A stretch of DNA of 64,000 nucleotides from Pseudomonadota bacterium (GTDB lineage Bacteria; Pseudomonadota; Gammaproteobacteria; Xanthomonadales; Xanthomonadaceae). The stretch lies in contig JAFEBX010000003.1 in the NCBI GenBank assembly GCA_018242425.1, forward strand, positions 186,001-250,000, in the 5' to 3' direction. Position 1 is the stretch's first letter, and the number at the start of each line of letters is the position of its first letter. Shown one piece after another: positions 15,912-27,865 of this stretch. The notes beneath the pieces were generated by a model, which had not been told where the DNA came from, searched no databases, and worked only from the letters and a program-made list of their open reading frames with translations. The translations under genes were made by a program, and so were the position numbers.

Positions 15912-17321
15912 TTAGCGTGCCGGCACGGTGTCGTCCCAGCCGCCACCGATCGCCTGCGTCAGCGCCACCGCGGCCTGCTGTTGCTGCACCACCGCCGCGA
16001 TCGCCGAGCGTCGCGCCGCCAGCGCGGTGTTCTGCGCGGTGACGACCGTGGTGTAGTCGGCCAGGCCGGCGAGGTACTGATTCAAGGTCATCTGCTCGAC
16101 CTTGTCCGCCGCTTCCGACGATGCCTTGAGATTGGCCGCCTCGTCGGCATAGCTGCGCAGTTCGACCAGCGCGTCCTCGGTCTGCTGCAGCGCCGACAAC
16201 ACGGTCTGGCGGTAATTGGCTGCGCTCTGTTCGTACGACGCCCGCGCCTGGTCGACGCGCGCCGAACGCGCGCCCCAGTCGAGCAGGGTCATCGCGCCGG
16301 TCAATCCCAGCGACCAGACCGCACTGCCGCCGCTGGCGAGATCGCCCAGCACCTGAGCGCTGCGCCCGGAACTGGCCGACAGGCTCAACGACGGGAACAG
16401 CGCCGCGCGCTGCACGCCGATGCCGGCATTGGCCGCCATCACCGAGCGTTCCGCGGCGGCGACATCCGGGCGGCGTTGCAGCAGGTCGGACGGCAATGTC
16501 GAAGGCACCGCGGGAACACGATCGTTCCATGCCTGCGTGGTGAGTGCGAGGTCTGCCGGTGCGCGGCCGCTCAACACCGCGATCGCATGCTCCAGCGTGG
16601 CGCGCTGGCGTTGCAGGTCGGTGACTTGAGACTGCGCATTGCGCAGCGTGGTCTCGGCCTGCAACACGTCCATGTGCGCGGCGACGCCGACCTTGTAGCG
16701 ATTCTGCGTAATCGTCAGCGTGCGCTGGTAGCCGGTGATCGTGCGCTGGTAGGCCGCGAGTTGCGCGTCCATGCCGCGCAACTGCAGGTAGTCGCTGGCG
16801 AGTTGCGCATGAATGGCGAGCAAGGCGTTGCCGATGCTGGCGCGCGACGCCAGCATCGATGCATTGTTCTGCGCCACGCCCGCGCGCAGCCCGCCGAACA
16901 AATCGATGGTCCATGCGCCGCTGACGGTCGCGCTGGCGCGCTTGCCACTGCTGGTACTGGCGCTGCCGCCGCTCTTGCTGACGCCGACGCTGCCGGAAAT
17001 ATCCGGCCACAGGCTGGCACGCGACTCGCGCAGCAACGCACGCTCGCCATCGTAGGACGCGATCGCGGCCGCCACCGTCTGGTTGTGCGCGGTGGCATCG
17101 GCTTCCAGCCCATCGAGCACCGGATCGTTGAACGCGCGCCACCACTCACCGCGCGATTGGTCGTCGGCGGGCGCAGCGGCATGCCAGCCGGCGGGCGCTT
17201 CCTTGAATTCGGCGGGAATGTGCAGCGCGGGACGCTGGTAGGTGGGCACCAGGCTGCAACCTGCGGCGGCAACCGCCAGGGCGGCGGCGAGTGCGGGACG
17301 AAGTGGACGGAGGGACATCAT
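15912..17321 (-). CDS. Outer-membrane efflux lipoprotein (OprM/OpmB/NodT family)
   Basis: This 469-residue protein is the outer-membrane channel of the adjacent RND system. It has a lipoprotein signal (ALAVAAAGC, lipidated Cys22), then the two tandem OEP repeats typical of TolC-fold channels, with family motifs such as WWRAFNDPVLDGL, TLRNAQSQVTDLQRQRATLEHAIAVLSG and LLQRRPDVAAAE. The ATG at 17321 overlaps the upstream RND gene's stop (ATGA). The next codon is also ATG. The order adaptor, RND1, RND2, channel equals muxABC-opmB of Pseudomonas. It lets drugs pass from the RND/adaptor complex through the outer membrane. Confidence 0.93.
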   Translation of the reverse strand: MMSLRPLRPALAAALAVAAAGCSLVPTYQRPALHIPAEFKEAPAGWHAAAPADDQSRGEWWRAFNDPVLDGLEADATAHNQTVAAAIASYDGERALLRESRASLWPDISGSVGVSKSGGSASTSSGKRASATVSGAWTIDLFGGLRAGVAQNNASMLASRASIGNALLAIHAQLASDYLQLRGMDAQLAAYQRTITGYQRTLTITQNRYKVGVAAHMDVLQAETTLRNAQSQVTDLQRQRATLEHAIAVLSGRAPADLALTTQAWNDRVPAVPSTLPSDLLQRRPDVAAAERSVMAANAGIGVQRAALFPSLSLSASSGRSAQVLGDLASGGSAVWSLGLTGAMTLLDWGARSARVDQARASYEQSAANYRQTVLSALQQTEDALVELRSYADEAANLKASSEAADKVEQMTLNQYLAGLADYTTVVTAQNTALAARRSAIAAVVQQQQAAVALTQAIGGGWDDTVPAR

Positions 17322-20300
17322 GCCGGCACCGGATCGTTGGAAGGAGGCGTGGACGAGGCGTCCGACGGGCGCTTGCGGCGCGCGCGCTGGAAGCGATCGA
17401 GCGCGAGATAGACCACGGGCGTGGTCAGCAGGGTGATGAACTGGCTGGCGATGAGGCCGCCGATGATCGTGATGCCGAGCGGACGCCGCAATTCGGAACC
17501 GTCGCCGAAGCCGATCGCCAGCGGCAACGCACCGAGCCCGGCGGCGAGCGTGGTCATCAGGATCGGGCGGAAGCGCAGCAGCGCGGCTTCGCGGATCGCC
17601 GCCAGCGGTTCCAGTCCGCGACGTTCGCGCTCGATCGCGAAGTCGATCATCATGATCGCGTTCTTCTTGACGATGCCGATCAGCAGGATCACGCCGATCA
17701 ACCCGATCAGGTCGAATTGCGTTTTCGTCAACACCAGCGCAGCCGCCGCGCCGACGCCGGCGGCAGGCAAGGTGGACAACACCGTCAGCGGATGGATCAG
17801 GCTCTCGTAGAGGATGCCGAGCACCAGGTAGATGGTGACGATCGCCGCGAGCACCAGCAACGGGATGGTGTTGGTGGTCTGCTGGAACACCTGCGCCGAT
17901 CCCGCGAATTCGCCGCGCACGCCCAGCGGCAAGTTGAGACTGGCCTGTACCTTGCGGATCTCGTCGCTGGCCTGCCCCAGCGTCACGCCGGTCGGCAGGT
18001 TGAAGCTGATGGTCGCGGCTGGCGCGGCATCCTGATGGTTGATCGAAGCGGCGGCGGACTGCACGTGCCAGGTCGCGATCGACGTCAGCGGTGTCATCCC
18101 CGGCGTGGCGATGCCGATGCTGCCGCTGGTTGCCGTCGTCGTGGAAGTCGATGCCGTCGTCGTGTTCGTGTTCGACGTGGTCGCAGTTGCACCGGTGGTG
18201 GCGGTCGGCAGCCACACCAGGTGGAAGGCTTCCGGCGACCCCTGCACTTCCTGTGCCACGCCCATCACCACGTGATACTGGTTGACGTCGCTGTAGAGCG
18301 TCGCGACCTGGCGCTGGCCGAAGGCGTCGTAGAGGATCGAGTCGATGGCGTTGTTGGTGAGGCCCAACCGCGACGCCGCGGCGTGGTCGATATCGAGATA
18401 GGCGGCGACCGCACTGTTGTTGCGATCGACGTCGACGTCGGTCACCACCGAATCACGCTTGAGCGCGGCGGTGAGCGTGTCAGCCGACTTGGCCAGCACG
18501 TCGGGATCGTCTGCCTTCAAGGTGTACTGGTAGGTGGAGTTGGAACTGCGCCCACCGACGCGCATGTCCTGCACCGGATTGAGGAACAGGCTGGCGCCGG
18601 TGATGCGCGCAAGTTGCGGACGCAGGCGCTGGATCACTTCCTGGGTCGATGGCCGCTGGCCGCGCGGTTTTTCGGTGGCGAAGAGGAAGCCGCCGCCCGC
18701 GCGCGAGCCGCCGGTGAAGGCAATGACATTCTCGATCGCCGGATCCTTGCGCAGGATCTCGACCAGTTGCTGCAGCTTCTCGCCGCTTTGCACGAAGGAC
18801 ACCGACTGGTCCATGCGCAGGCCGCCGTTGAGCGACCCGGTGTCCTGTTCGGGGAAGAAGCCCTTGGGCACGACCACCATCAGGTAGACGTTGAGCACCG
18901 CCGCGCCCAGCAGCAACAGCAATACCGCGCCGCGATTGGCCAGCGCCCAGTCGAGGCTGCGCTCGTAGCGCGCGCGCATCCCCGCCACCGTGCGTTCCGC
19001 CAGCGCTGCGAGGCGTCCGCCGATCGATGTCCGCGCTGTTGCATGCGCATGGCGTTCGCGCAACAGGGTCGCCGCGATCATCGGCGTGGTGGTGAGCGAC
19101 AGCAGCATCGAGATCATCACCGCGACCGTCATCGTCACCGCGAACTCGCGGAACAGGCGCCCGATCAGGCCGCCCATGAACAGCAGCGGGATGAACACCG
19201 CGACCAGACTGATGCTGATCGCCATCACCGTGAAGCCGACTTCGCGCGCGCCGAGTAGCGCCGCCTGCATCCGCCCCATGCCCTGTTCGATGTGGCGATT
19301 GATGTTCTCCAGCACCACGATGGCGTCGTCGACGACGAAGCCGGTGGCGATGGTCAGCGCCATCAGCGACAGGTTGTCGAGCGAGAACCCGAGCAGGTAC
19401 ATCACGCCGAGCGTGCCGAGGATCGACACCACCACCGCGACCGCCGGCACCACCGTCGCCCGCCACGATTGCAGGAACGCGCTCACCACCAGCACGACGA
19501 GGATGGTCGCGATCAGCAGCGTGAGCTCGACGTCGCGCAACGAGGCGCGGATGGTGGTGGTGCGATCGGACGCGATGTTGATCTTGATGTCGTCGGGAAT
19601 GCGCTGGCTCAGCGTCGGCAGTACTTTCTTCACCGCATCGACGGTGGCGATGATGTTGGCGCCGGGCTGGCGGGTCAGGATCACCATCACCGCGCGCTGG
19701 CCATTGAACAGGCCGAGGGTGCGTTCGTTTTCCGGCCCGTCGTACACATGCGCGACATCGCCGAGATGGACGTTGGTGCCGTTGCGCGATACCACCACGA
19801 CCTTGGCGAAATCCGCGGCGGAACGACTTGGCGCACTCGTATACAGCTGGTAGGCGTTGCCGCCATCCTCGACCACGCCTTTCGGGCGATTGGCATTGGT
19901 CGTGGTCACCGCATTGCGCGCCTCGTCGAGGCTGATGCCGGCGTCGGCGAGTTTCTTCGGATCGAGGTCGATGCGCACGCCGGGCAGCGCGCCGCCACCG
20001 AGTTCGACCTGGCCCACGCCCGGCACCTGCGACAGCGCCTGCTGCACCACCGTCGACACCGAATCGTAGATCGCGTCGGGCGCGCGGGTCTTGGAGGTCA
20101 GCGCCAGGATCATGATCGGCGCGTCGGCGGGATTGACCTTGTTGTAGGTGGGATTGCTCTTGAGCGCCGCCGGCAGGTCGACGCGCGCGGCGTTGATCGC
20201 GGCCTGGACGTCGCGCGCGGCGCCATCGACATTGCGGCTGAGGTCGAACTGCAGGTTGATGCGGGTCGAGCCGATCCCCGACGACGACGTCATCTCGGTG

Positions 20301-20530
20301 ACGCCGGCGATCGTGGCGAGGCGATGTTCCAGCGGCGACGCCACGCTGCTCGCCATCGTGGTCGGGCTCGCGCCCGGCATGCTCGCCGACACGCTGATGG
20401 TCGGATAGTCGACCTGCGGCAGCGGTGCCACCGGCAGCACGAAATAGGCGGCGACGCCCGACAACGCGACACCGATCGTCAGCAGCAACGTGCCGATCGG
20501 ACGCCGGATGAACGGCGCCGACAGGTTCAT
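17318..20530 (-). CDS. mdtC: RND efflux inner-membrane pump, MdtC/MuxC type, with Thr/Ser-rich insertion
   Basis: This 1070-residue proton-driven pump subunit has twelve predicted membrane helices, two large periplasmic loops and the usual HAE1 motifs ([19 protein letters not shown] at the start; [20 protein letters not shown] in helix 10-11; [19 protein letters not shown] near the proton relay). Together with the MdtB-like subunit it would form the heterotrimer known for MdtBC and MuxBC. Unusually, residues of about 773-806 are a Thr/Ser/Asn/Ala-rich low-complexity run inside the second periplasmic loop, between VWLPT and PLTSIATW, where E. coli MdtC has a short strand. It overlaps both the upstream RND gene and the downstream channel gene by 4 bp. 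Confidence 0.93.
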   Translation of the reverse strand: MNLSAPFIRRPIGTLLLTIGVALSGVAAYFVLPVAPLPQVDYPTISVSASMPGASPTTMASSVASPLEHRLATIAGVTEMTSSSGIGSTRINLQFDLSRNVDGAARDVQAAINAARVDLPAALKSNPTYNKVNPADAPIMILALTSKTRAPDAIYDSVSTVVQQALSQVPGVGQVELGGGALPGVRIDLDPKKLADAGISLDEARNAVTTTNANRPKGVVEDGGNAYQLYTSAPSRSAADFAKVVVVSRNGTNVHLGDVAHVYDGPENERTLGLFNGQRAVMVILTRQPGANIIATVDAVKKVLPTLSQRIPDDIKINIASDRTTTIRASLRDVELTLLIATILVVLVVSAFLQSWRATVVPAVAVVVSILGTLGVMYLLGFSLDNLSLMALTIATGFVVDDAIVVLENINRHIEQGMGRMQAALLGAREVGFTVMAISISLVAVFIPLLFMGGLIGRLFREFAVTMTVAVMISMLLSLTTTPMIAATLLRERHAHATARTSIGGRLAALAERTVAGMRARYERSLDWALANRGAVLLLLLGAAVLNVYLMVVVPKGFFPEQDTGSLNGGLRMDQSVSFVQSGEKLQQLVEILRKDPAIENVIAFTGGSRAGGGFLFATEKPRGQRPSTQEVIQRLRPQLARITGASLFLNPVQDMRVGGRSSNSTYQYTLKADDPDVLAKSADTLTAALKRDSVVTDVDVDRNNSAVAAYLDIDHAAASRLGLTNNAIDSILYDAFGQRQVATLYSDVNQYHVVMGVAQEVQGSPEAFHLVWLPTATTGATATTSNTNTTTASTSTTTATSGSIGIATPGMTPLTSIATWHVQSAAASINHQDAAPAATISFNLPTGVTLGQASDEIRKVQASLNLPLGVRGEFAGSAQVFQQTTNTIPLLVLAAIVTIYLVLGILYESLIHPLTVLSTLPAAGVGAAAALVLTKTQFDLIGLIGVILLIGIVKKNAIMMIDFAIERERRGLEPLAAIREAALLRFRPILMTTLAAGLGALPLAIGFGDGSELRRPLGITIIGGLIASQFITLLTTPVVYLALDRFQRARRKRPSDASSTPPSNDPVPA

Positions 20531-23500
20531 GTCGCGGCCTCGTGCGCGGCGCGCGCTTCGATGCGCTCACGACGGCGCTTCGCCAGCGCCTCGAAGGCGA
20601 GGTAGATCACCGGCGTGGTGAACAGCGTCAGCGCCTGGCTCATGATCAGGCCGCCGGCAACGGCAATACCGAGCGGACGGCGCAGTTCCGCGCCCATGCC
20701 GCCGCCGAAGATCAGCGGCAACGCGGCGAACAGCGCCGCGAACGTGGTCATCATGATCGGGCGGAAACGCAGGGCAGCGGCTTCGCGGATGGCATCGAGC
20801 GGCGGCTTGCCCTCGTCGCGCTGCGCGGCGATCGCGAAGTCGATCATCATGATCGCGTTCTTCTTGACGATGCCAATCAACAAGACGATACCAATAATTC
20901 CGATCACGCCGAGATCGCTTCCGGTCAGCAACAGCGCCAGCAGTGCGCCGAGACCTGCCGATGGCAGCGTCGACAGGATCGTGATTGGATGGATATAGCT
21001 CTCGTAGAGCACGCCCAGCACGATGTAGACGCAGACGATGGCGGCGAGGATCAACCAGCCTTCGTTGGCCAGCGACGCCTTGAATGCATTGGATGCGCCG
21101 AGGAATTGCGTGCTGATGCCGGCCGGCATGCCGATCTTCGCTTCGGTCGCGGTGATCGCGTCCACCGCCTTGCCCAGGGATGCCCCCGGCGCGAGATCGA
21201 AGCCGATGATCGAGGCCGGGAACTGCTGCGCACGCATCACCGCCAGTGATGCATTGCCGGTGGAGATCGTCGCGATCGACGACAACGGGATGCTGGTGCC
21301 GCCACTGCCGGCGACGTAGATCTTCTGCAGGGCCTCGGGACCGACCAGCATGTCCGGCATCGCCTCGAGGATCACGCGGTACTGCGTCGATGGCGTGAAG
21401 ATGGTCGAGATGATGCGCTGTCCGAAGGCGTCGTAGAGCGCGGCATCGACCGCGGCGGCCGTCACCCCGACGCGCGCGGCGGCATCGCGATCGACATTGA
21501 CCGTGACCGAATTGCCTTCCATCTGCACGTCGCTGACCGGGTTGCGCAACTCCGGCACCGATTGCAGCGCGCGCACCAGATCGAGGCTGGCGCTGTTCAC
21601 TTCCGCCTGGGTCGCGCCCTGCAGCGCGAAGCGATATTGCGTCGGCCCGTTCTCGGCATCAATGGTCAGGTCCTGCACCGGGCGCAGGTAGAACGTCACT
21701 CCCGGGATCTTGTCGTGCACGGCGGCGACCAGTCGCGCCATCGTTTCGTCCTGGTGATCCTTGCGGGTGTCCTTCGGCTTGAGATTGACCAGCATCCGCC
21801 CCTGGTTGAGCGTGATGTTCTGGCCGTCGACGCCGATGTTGGAGCTCAGCGACTCGACATCGCCATCCTTCAACACCACGTCAGCGACCTGCTGCTGCAG
21901 TTCCGCCATGCGCGCGAACGACACGCCCTGCCCGGCCACCACGGTCGCCTGCAATTGCCCGGTGTCCTGCTCGGGGAACAGGCCTTTCGGTATCAGCCAG
22001 AACAGCAGCCCGGTGAGCACCAGCGTCGCCGCGAACAGCATCAGCATCAGGCGGCTGCGCGCGATCACGCCATCGAGCGTGCGCGCATACCAGGCACCGA
22101 CGCGATCGATCAGGTGCAGCGAGGAACGCACGAACTTCGGTGCCTGCTCCTCGTGGTTGCCCGGCTTCAGCCAGCGCGCGGCCAGCATCGGCACCAGCGT
22201 CAGCGACACCACCGCGGAAATCAGGATGGTGACCGCCAGCGAGATCGCGAACTCGCGGAACAGGCGGCCGACCACGTCACCCATGAACAGCAGCGGGATC
22301 AGCACCGCGACCAGGCTGATGGTCAGCGAGATGATGGTGAAGCCGATTTCGCGCGAACCCTTGAACGCGGCTTCCATCGGCGAGTCGCCGTTCTCGACGT
22401 GGCGAGAGATGTTCTCGATCACCACGATGGCATCGTCGACCACGAAGCCGCTGGCGATGGTCAGCGCCATCAGCGTGAGGTTGTTGAGCGAGAAGCCGAG
22501 GAAATACATCGCGGCGAAACTGCCGACCAGCGACAACGGCACCGAGATCGCGGCGATCAGCGTTGCCTGCGGCGAACCGAGGAACAGGAAGATCGCGATC
22601 ACCACCAGCACGACGGCCAGCACCAGTTCGAACTCGACGTCGGCGACCGAAGCGCGGATGCCGGTGGTGCGGTCGGCCAGCACCTTGACGTGGACGTCTT
22701 CCGGCAACGTCTGCTCGAGGTCGGGCAATGCCTTCTGGATCGCATCGACCGTCGCGATGACATTCGCGCCGGGCTGGCGCTGGATATCGACGATGATGCC
22801 GGGCTGGCGATTCATCCACGCGCCGATGCGCGCGTTCTCCGATGCATCGACGACACTCGCGACATCGGACAGGCGCACCGCCGCGCCGCCGTTGTAGCCG
22901 ACGATCAAGGATTTGTAATCGTCGACCGTCGATAGCTGGTCATTGGCGTCAATCGACCAACTGCGCGTCGGCCCGTCGAAACTGCCCTTGGCGCCGTTGG
23001 CATTCGCCGACGAGATCGCCGTGCGGATGTTCTCCAGCGTCAACCCTTGCGCCGCGAGCGCGGGCACGTTGGCCTGGATGCGCACCGCGGGGCGCTGGCC
23101 GGCCGACATCGACACCAGGCCGACACCGGTGACCTGCGCCAGCTTGTTGGCCACGCGCTGCGAGACCAGGTTCTGCACATCGGACAACGTGCGCGTCTTC
23201 GACGTCACCGCGATCGTCATGATCGGCGCGTCGGCGGGATTCACCTTGGCGTACACCGGTGGCGCCGGCAGATCGCTCGGCAACATCGTCGCCGCGGCGT
23301 TCATCGACGCCTGTACTTCCTGCTCGGCGACATCCAGCGGCAGGTTGAGGTTGAACTGCAGGGTGATGATGCTGGCGCCGCCCGACGACACCGACGACAT
23401 CCGCGTCAATCCCGTCATCTGCCCGAACTGGCGCTCCAGCGGCGCGGTCACCGTCATCGCCATCACGTCGGGGCTGGCGCCCGGATACAGCGTGCTGACC

Positions 23501-23691
23501 TGGATGGTCGGGTAATCGACTTCCGGCAGCGCCGACAACGGCAACATGCGCAACGCAATGATGCCGGCAAGCAGGATCGCCAGCATGAACAACGACGTCG
23601 CCACCGGCCGCTCGATGAACGGTCGCGACGGATTGTTCGCGTGCGACAGCGGATGCGCGTCGCCCGGCGGCGGAGTGTCGATGTCGCTCAC
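20527..23691 (-). CDS. mdtB: RND efflux inner-membrane pump, MdtB/MuxB type
   Basis: This 1054-residue HAE1-family RND transporter has the start motif [19 protein letters not shown] and the proton-relay region [19 protein letters not shown], with [18 protein letters not shown] in the second half. The N-terminal 22 residues (Asp/Pro/His-rich) are a cytoplasmic extension. It is clearly a paralogue of the next gene, and adjacent paired RND genes are the hallmark of the MdtBC/MuxBC heteromeric pump. It overlaps the adaptor gene upstream (23688-23691) and the MdtC-like gene downstream (20527-20530) by 4 bp each, so stoichiometric translation by coupling is likely. Substrates in homologous systems include novobiocin, bile salts and aminocoumarins; none is shown here. 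Confidence 0.93.
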   Translation of the reverse strand: MSDIDTPPPGDAHPLSHANNPSRPFIERPVATSLFMLAILLAGIIALRMLPLSALPEVDYPTIQVSTLYPGASPDVMAMTVTAPLERQFGQMTGLTRMSSVSSGGASIITLQFNLNLPLDVAEQEVQASMNAAATMLPSDLPAPPVYAKVNPADAPIMTIAVTSKTRTLSDVQNLVSQRVANKLAQVTGVGLVSMSAGQRPAVRIQANVPALAAQGLTLENIRTAISSANANGAKGSFDGPTRSWSIDANDQLSTVDDYKSLIVGYNGGAAVRLSDVASVVDASENARIGAWMNRQPGIIVDIQRQPGANVIATVDAIQKALPDLEQTLPEDVHVKVLADRTTGIRASVADVEFELVLAVVLVVIAIFLFLGSPQATLIAAISVPLSLVGSFAAMYFLGFSLNNLTLMALTIASGFVVDDAIVVIENISRHVENGDSPMEAAFKGSREIGFTIISLTISLVAVLIPLLFMGDVVGRLFREFAISLAVTILISAVVSLTLVPMLAARWLKPGNHEEQAPKFVRSSLHLIDRVGAWYARTLDGVIARSRLMLMLFAATLVLTGLLFWLIPKGLFPEQDTGQLQATVVAGQGVSFARMAELQQQVADVVLKDGDVESLSSNIGVDGQNITLNQGRMLVNLKPKDTRKDHQDETMARLVAAVHDKIPGVTFYLRPVQDLTIDAENGPTQYRFALQGATQAEVNSASLDLVRALQSVPELRNPVSDVQMEGNSVTVNVDRDAAARVGVTAAAVDAALYDAFGQRIISTIFTPSTQYRVILEAMPDMLVGPEALQKIYVAGSGGTSIPLSSIATISTGNASLAVMRAQQFPASIIGFDLAPGASLGKAVDAITATEAKIGMPAGISTQFLGASNAFKASLANEGWLILAAIVCVYIVLGVLYESYIHPITILSTLPSAGLGALLALLLTGSDLGVIGIIGIVLLIGIVKKNAIMMIDFAIAAQRDEGKPPLDAIREAAALRFRPIMMTTFAALFAALPLIFGGGMGAELRRPLGIAVAGGLIMSQALTLFTTPVIYLAFEALAKRRRERIEARAAHEAAT

Positions 23692-25070
23692 GGCGATGTC
23701 GTCGCCTGGCGTTGCCCGCTACCTTGCGTGTCCCCCTGCGCGCCACCGCGACGATGCTGGCCATTGCCATGCGTGCCTGCCGCGGCACCGCCAGCGCCAC
23801 TCGTATCGGCCAGCGTCACCTTCGATCCGTCATCGATGCGATCGGCGCCCTCGGTGATCACCGTCTCGCCTCCATTCAGGCCCTTGGCGATCACGACCTT
23901 GTCGCCGACGGTCGCGCCAACGGTCACGTTCACCAGCTTCGCGGTCTGGTCAGGCTGCAGCGTGAACACGAAACTGCCATTCGGCCCGTAGCGCACCGAA
24001 CTCACCGGCACCACGATCGCCTGGTCGGCGGTCCCGACCTGCAGGCGGATGTTGACGAACTGGCTCGGGAACAACGCGCCATCGTGGTTCTCGAAACGCG
24101 CCTTGGCCTTGAGCGTGCCGGTGGTCGAATCGATCACGTTGTTGAGCGTGAGGAAGCTGCCCTGCGCCAGTTCGTTCTTGCCGGATTGATCCAGCGCGAC
24201 CGCCGGCAACGTGCCGCTGCGGCTGGCTTCGCGCACCTGGCCGATCTGCGCCTGCGGCAACGAGAACTCGACGTCGATCGGCGATTCCACCGTCACGATC
24301 GCGACACCGTTGGCATCGCCCGGCGACACGTAATTGCCGATGTCGGCTTGCCGCAAACCGACGCGTCCGCTCACCGGCGCGCGCAGCGTGGTGTAACCGA
24401 GATTGATCTGCGCCGAACCCGCTGCCGCCTTGTCGGCCTGCACCGTGCCTTCAAGCTGTTTCACCAGTGCGACCTGGGTATCGACCTGCTGCTTGGCGAT
24501 CGAATCCTGCGCCAGCAAGGTCTGGTAGCGCTTCAGGTCCATGCGTGCAACCGCGAGTTGCGCGGCATCGCGCGCCAGCGTGCCCTGCGCCTGCGCCACC
24601 GCCTGCGTCGTCGGCCCGGAATCAACCTGCGCCAATGCCTGGCCCTTGCTGACCAGTTGGCCCTCCTTGAAATAGATCGCCTTGAGCACGCCGGAGATCT
24701 GGCTGCGCACCGTCGCCGTCACCGTCGGCTGCACCGTGCCGATCGCGCTGATGGTCAACGGAACATCGGTCTTCTCGACCTTGGCCGTCCCCACCGTCGC
24801 CGACGGACGCCCGCGTCCGCTGCGACCGCCAGCCATGGCGTTGCCACCGCTACCGCCGCGTTGGCCACTCCGACCGCCAGCTGAACGCTGTTGCCCCTGC
24901 TGTCCCTGGGCATCGCCGCTGTTGCGGCCGAAAAACCACCATGCCGCCAAGCCGACCAAGGCCAGGATCACAACCACCATGATCGCGTTGCGACGCGAAT
25001 GCGGCGACTTCTGCGGCATGCGCGGGCCGCCAGCTCTCGGCGGAATGGAAGAAGGCTTGGGGTCGGACAT
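23688..25070 (-). CDS. mdtA: RND periplasmic adaptor, MdtA/MuxA type
   Basis: This 460-residue membrane-fusion protein has a cytoplasmic basic N-terminus, one membrane anchor (about 28-46, [18 protein letters not shown]), a Gly/Gln/Arg-rich flexible linker (50-90), then the lipoyl, alpha-hairpin and beta-barrel domains of HlyD-like adaptors ([34 protein letters not shown]). The C-terminal 40 residues are again Gly/His/Gln rich and probably disordered. It joins the RND pump to the outer-membrane channel. First gene of the four-gene operon. A short ACGCA-N6-TGCGT inverted repeat at 25110-25125 lies 40 bp upstream and might be an operator, but I see no regulator gene nearby. Confidence 0.92.
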   Translation of the reverse strand: MSDPKPSSIPPRAGGPRMPQKSPHSRRNAIMVVVILALVGLAAWWFFGRNSGDAQGQQGQQRSAGGRSGQRGGSGGNAMAGGRSGRGRPSATVGTAKVEKTDVPLTISAIGTVQPTVTATVRSQISGVLKAIYFKEGQLVSKGQALAQVDSGPTTQAVAQAQGTLARDAAQLAVARMDLKRYQTLLAQDSIAKQQVDTQVALVKQLEGTVQADKAAAGSAQINLGYTTLRAPVSGRVGLRQADIGNYVSPGDANGVAIVTVESPIDVEFSLPQAQIGQVREASRSGTLPAVALDQSGKNELAQGSFLTLNNVIDSTTGTLKAKARFENHDGALFPSQFVNIRLQVGTADQAIVVPVSSVRYGPNGSFVFTLQPDQTAKLVNVTVGATVGDKVVIAKGLNGGETVITEGADRIDDGSKVTLADTSGAGGAAAGTHGNGQHRRGGAQGDTQGSGQRQATTSP

Positions 25071-25169
25071 GCGCAGGATTCCGCACGAAATTGGATCGAT
25101 GCTAATTCAACGCACATGAATGCGTCGGGTTGACCATGACTAACGGCAGGGTCGCACCGGCCGAACAGC

Positions 25170-25197
25170 AAAAACCCCGCATTTCTGCGGGGTTTTT
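25170..25197. terminator. Bidirectional rho-independent terminator after groEL
   Basis: The stem AAAAACCCCGCA / TGCGGGGTTTTT with a 4-base loop has U-tracts in both directions. It ends the groES-groEL transcript on the minus strand and insulates the downstream mdtABC operon on the same strand. Confidence 0.9.
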
Positions 25198-25231
25198 GTT
25201 TTCTTCATGTTGCTGTCGACAACCGGACTTC

Positions 25232-27197
<1,966 letters not shown>

Positions 27198-27241
27198 GCG
27201 CAATCTCTTTAAGTGGTTGATTGGATGGGGGAAACCGGCGG

Positions 27242-27271
27242 ATTTTAGCAGTCCGCCGAGGCGACTGCCAG
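27242..27271 (-). promoter_or_regulatory. CIRCE-like inverted repeat and promoter of groES-groEL
   Basis: On the minus strand CTGGCAGTC-N9-GACTGCTAA lies at 27271-27245, with the exact 9-base spacing of the HrcA operator CIRCE (TTAGCACTC-N9-GAGTGCTAA). The arms differ at symmetric positions, chiefly C to G at arm position 7. A TAAAAT (27247-27242) overlaps its downstream arm and could be the -10. No hrcA gene is in this window. Confidence 0.5.
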
Positions 27272-27385
27272 AATCCGGACAAAGCGACCCGCGAACGGGC
27301 ATGGTCTGGAGATGGGGCGGCGGCCGAGGGATTCAAGGGCTCATCGCGAAAGCGTTTTGCCCGGCTGTGCGCCTGCAGCGGTTAT

Positions 27386-27464
27386 CCGTCTCGCCGACAC
27401 GCCGTAAATACGTCCATGTAGGCTCATCCGCCGCATCCATGCGGCGGAATGGTCGGCAAGACGG
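27386..27464. repeat. REP-like nested palindrome (cruciform repeat)
   Basis: Outer arms CCGTCTCGCCGAC (27386-27398) and GTCGGCAAGACGG (27452-27464) pair at 12 of 13 positions. They enclose a small stem (TAC-GTCCAT-GTA, about 27410-27421) and a perfect 9-bp hairpin (CCGCCGCAT-CC-ATGCGGCGG, 27428-27447). The three-stem layout with CATCCATG cores resembles intergenic REP-type repeats that I recall from xanthomonad genomes. It lies between groES and cutA and codes for nothing. Copy number cannot be checked from this window. Confidence 0.6.
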
Positions 27465-27544
27465 ACGAACCGCACAGGCGCTGCGGGTGGCGGATTTTTG
27501 GTGAGAGCGCCATCGCCTTGGCCCCGGCCCGCTACCCTATGGGA

Positions 27545-27865
27545 ATGAGCGTTCTCATCTGCCTCAGCACCTGCCCCGACACCGCCGGCGCCGACCGCAT
27601 CGCCACCGCCCTGGTGGAGGAACGGCTGGCCGCCTGCGTCAACGTGCTGCCCGGCATCCATTCCACCTATCGCTGGGAAGGCCAGATCCGGCGCGACGAC
27701 GAGGTCCTGCTGGTCATCAAGACCGCCAGCGACCGCCTCGATGCCCTGCGCGAGCGGTTGCCCGCGCTCCATCCCTACGAACTCCCGGAACTGGTCGCGG
27801 TCGAAGCAGAGGGGGGATTGCCCGCCTATTTCGACTGGATCGCCACGGAAACCCGCGCCCCATGA
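27545..27865 (+). CDS. cutA: Divalent-cation tolerance protein CutA
   Basis: This 106-residue protein matches CutA1 (SVLICLSTCPDTAGADRIATALVEERLAACVNVLPGIHSTYRWEG, then DDEVLLVIKTASDRLDALRERLPALHPYELPELVAV). CutA forms stable trimers with a ferredoxin-like fold and was named for copper tolerance; its exact role is unresolved. The frame is open from 27449, but the conserved start is the ATG at 27545 (or the in-frame ATG two codons earlier at 27539). It overlaps dsbD by 4 bp (ATGA), an arrangement also found in enterobacteria where cutA and dsbD are adjacent. Confidence 0.95.
   Translation: MSVLICLSTCPDTAGADRIATALVEERLAACVNVLPGIHSTYRWEGQIRRDDEVLLVIKTASDRLDALRERLPALHPYELPELVAVEAEGGLPAYFDWIATETRAP

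Noticed and set aside
13378..17145. A 1255-codon minus-strand open frame
   Set aside because: It runs through several genes out of frame with them and gives an Arg-rich, repeat-free composition with no recognisable domain. The channel and oxidoreductase genes explain this DNA.
14598..17411. A 937-codon plus-strand open frame
   Set aside because: Antisense to the oxidoreductase and channel genes; no start context or domain.
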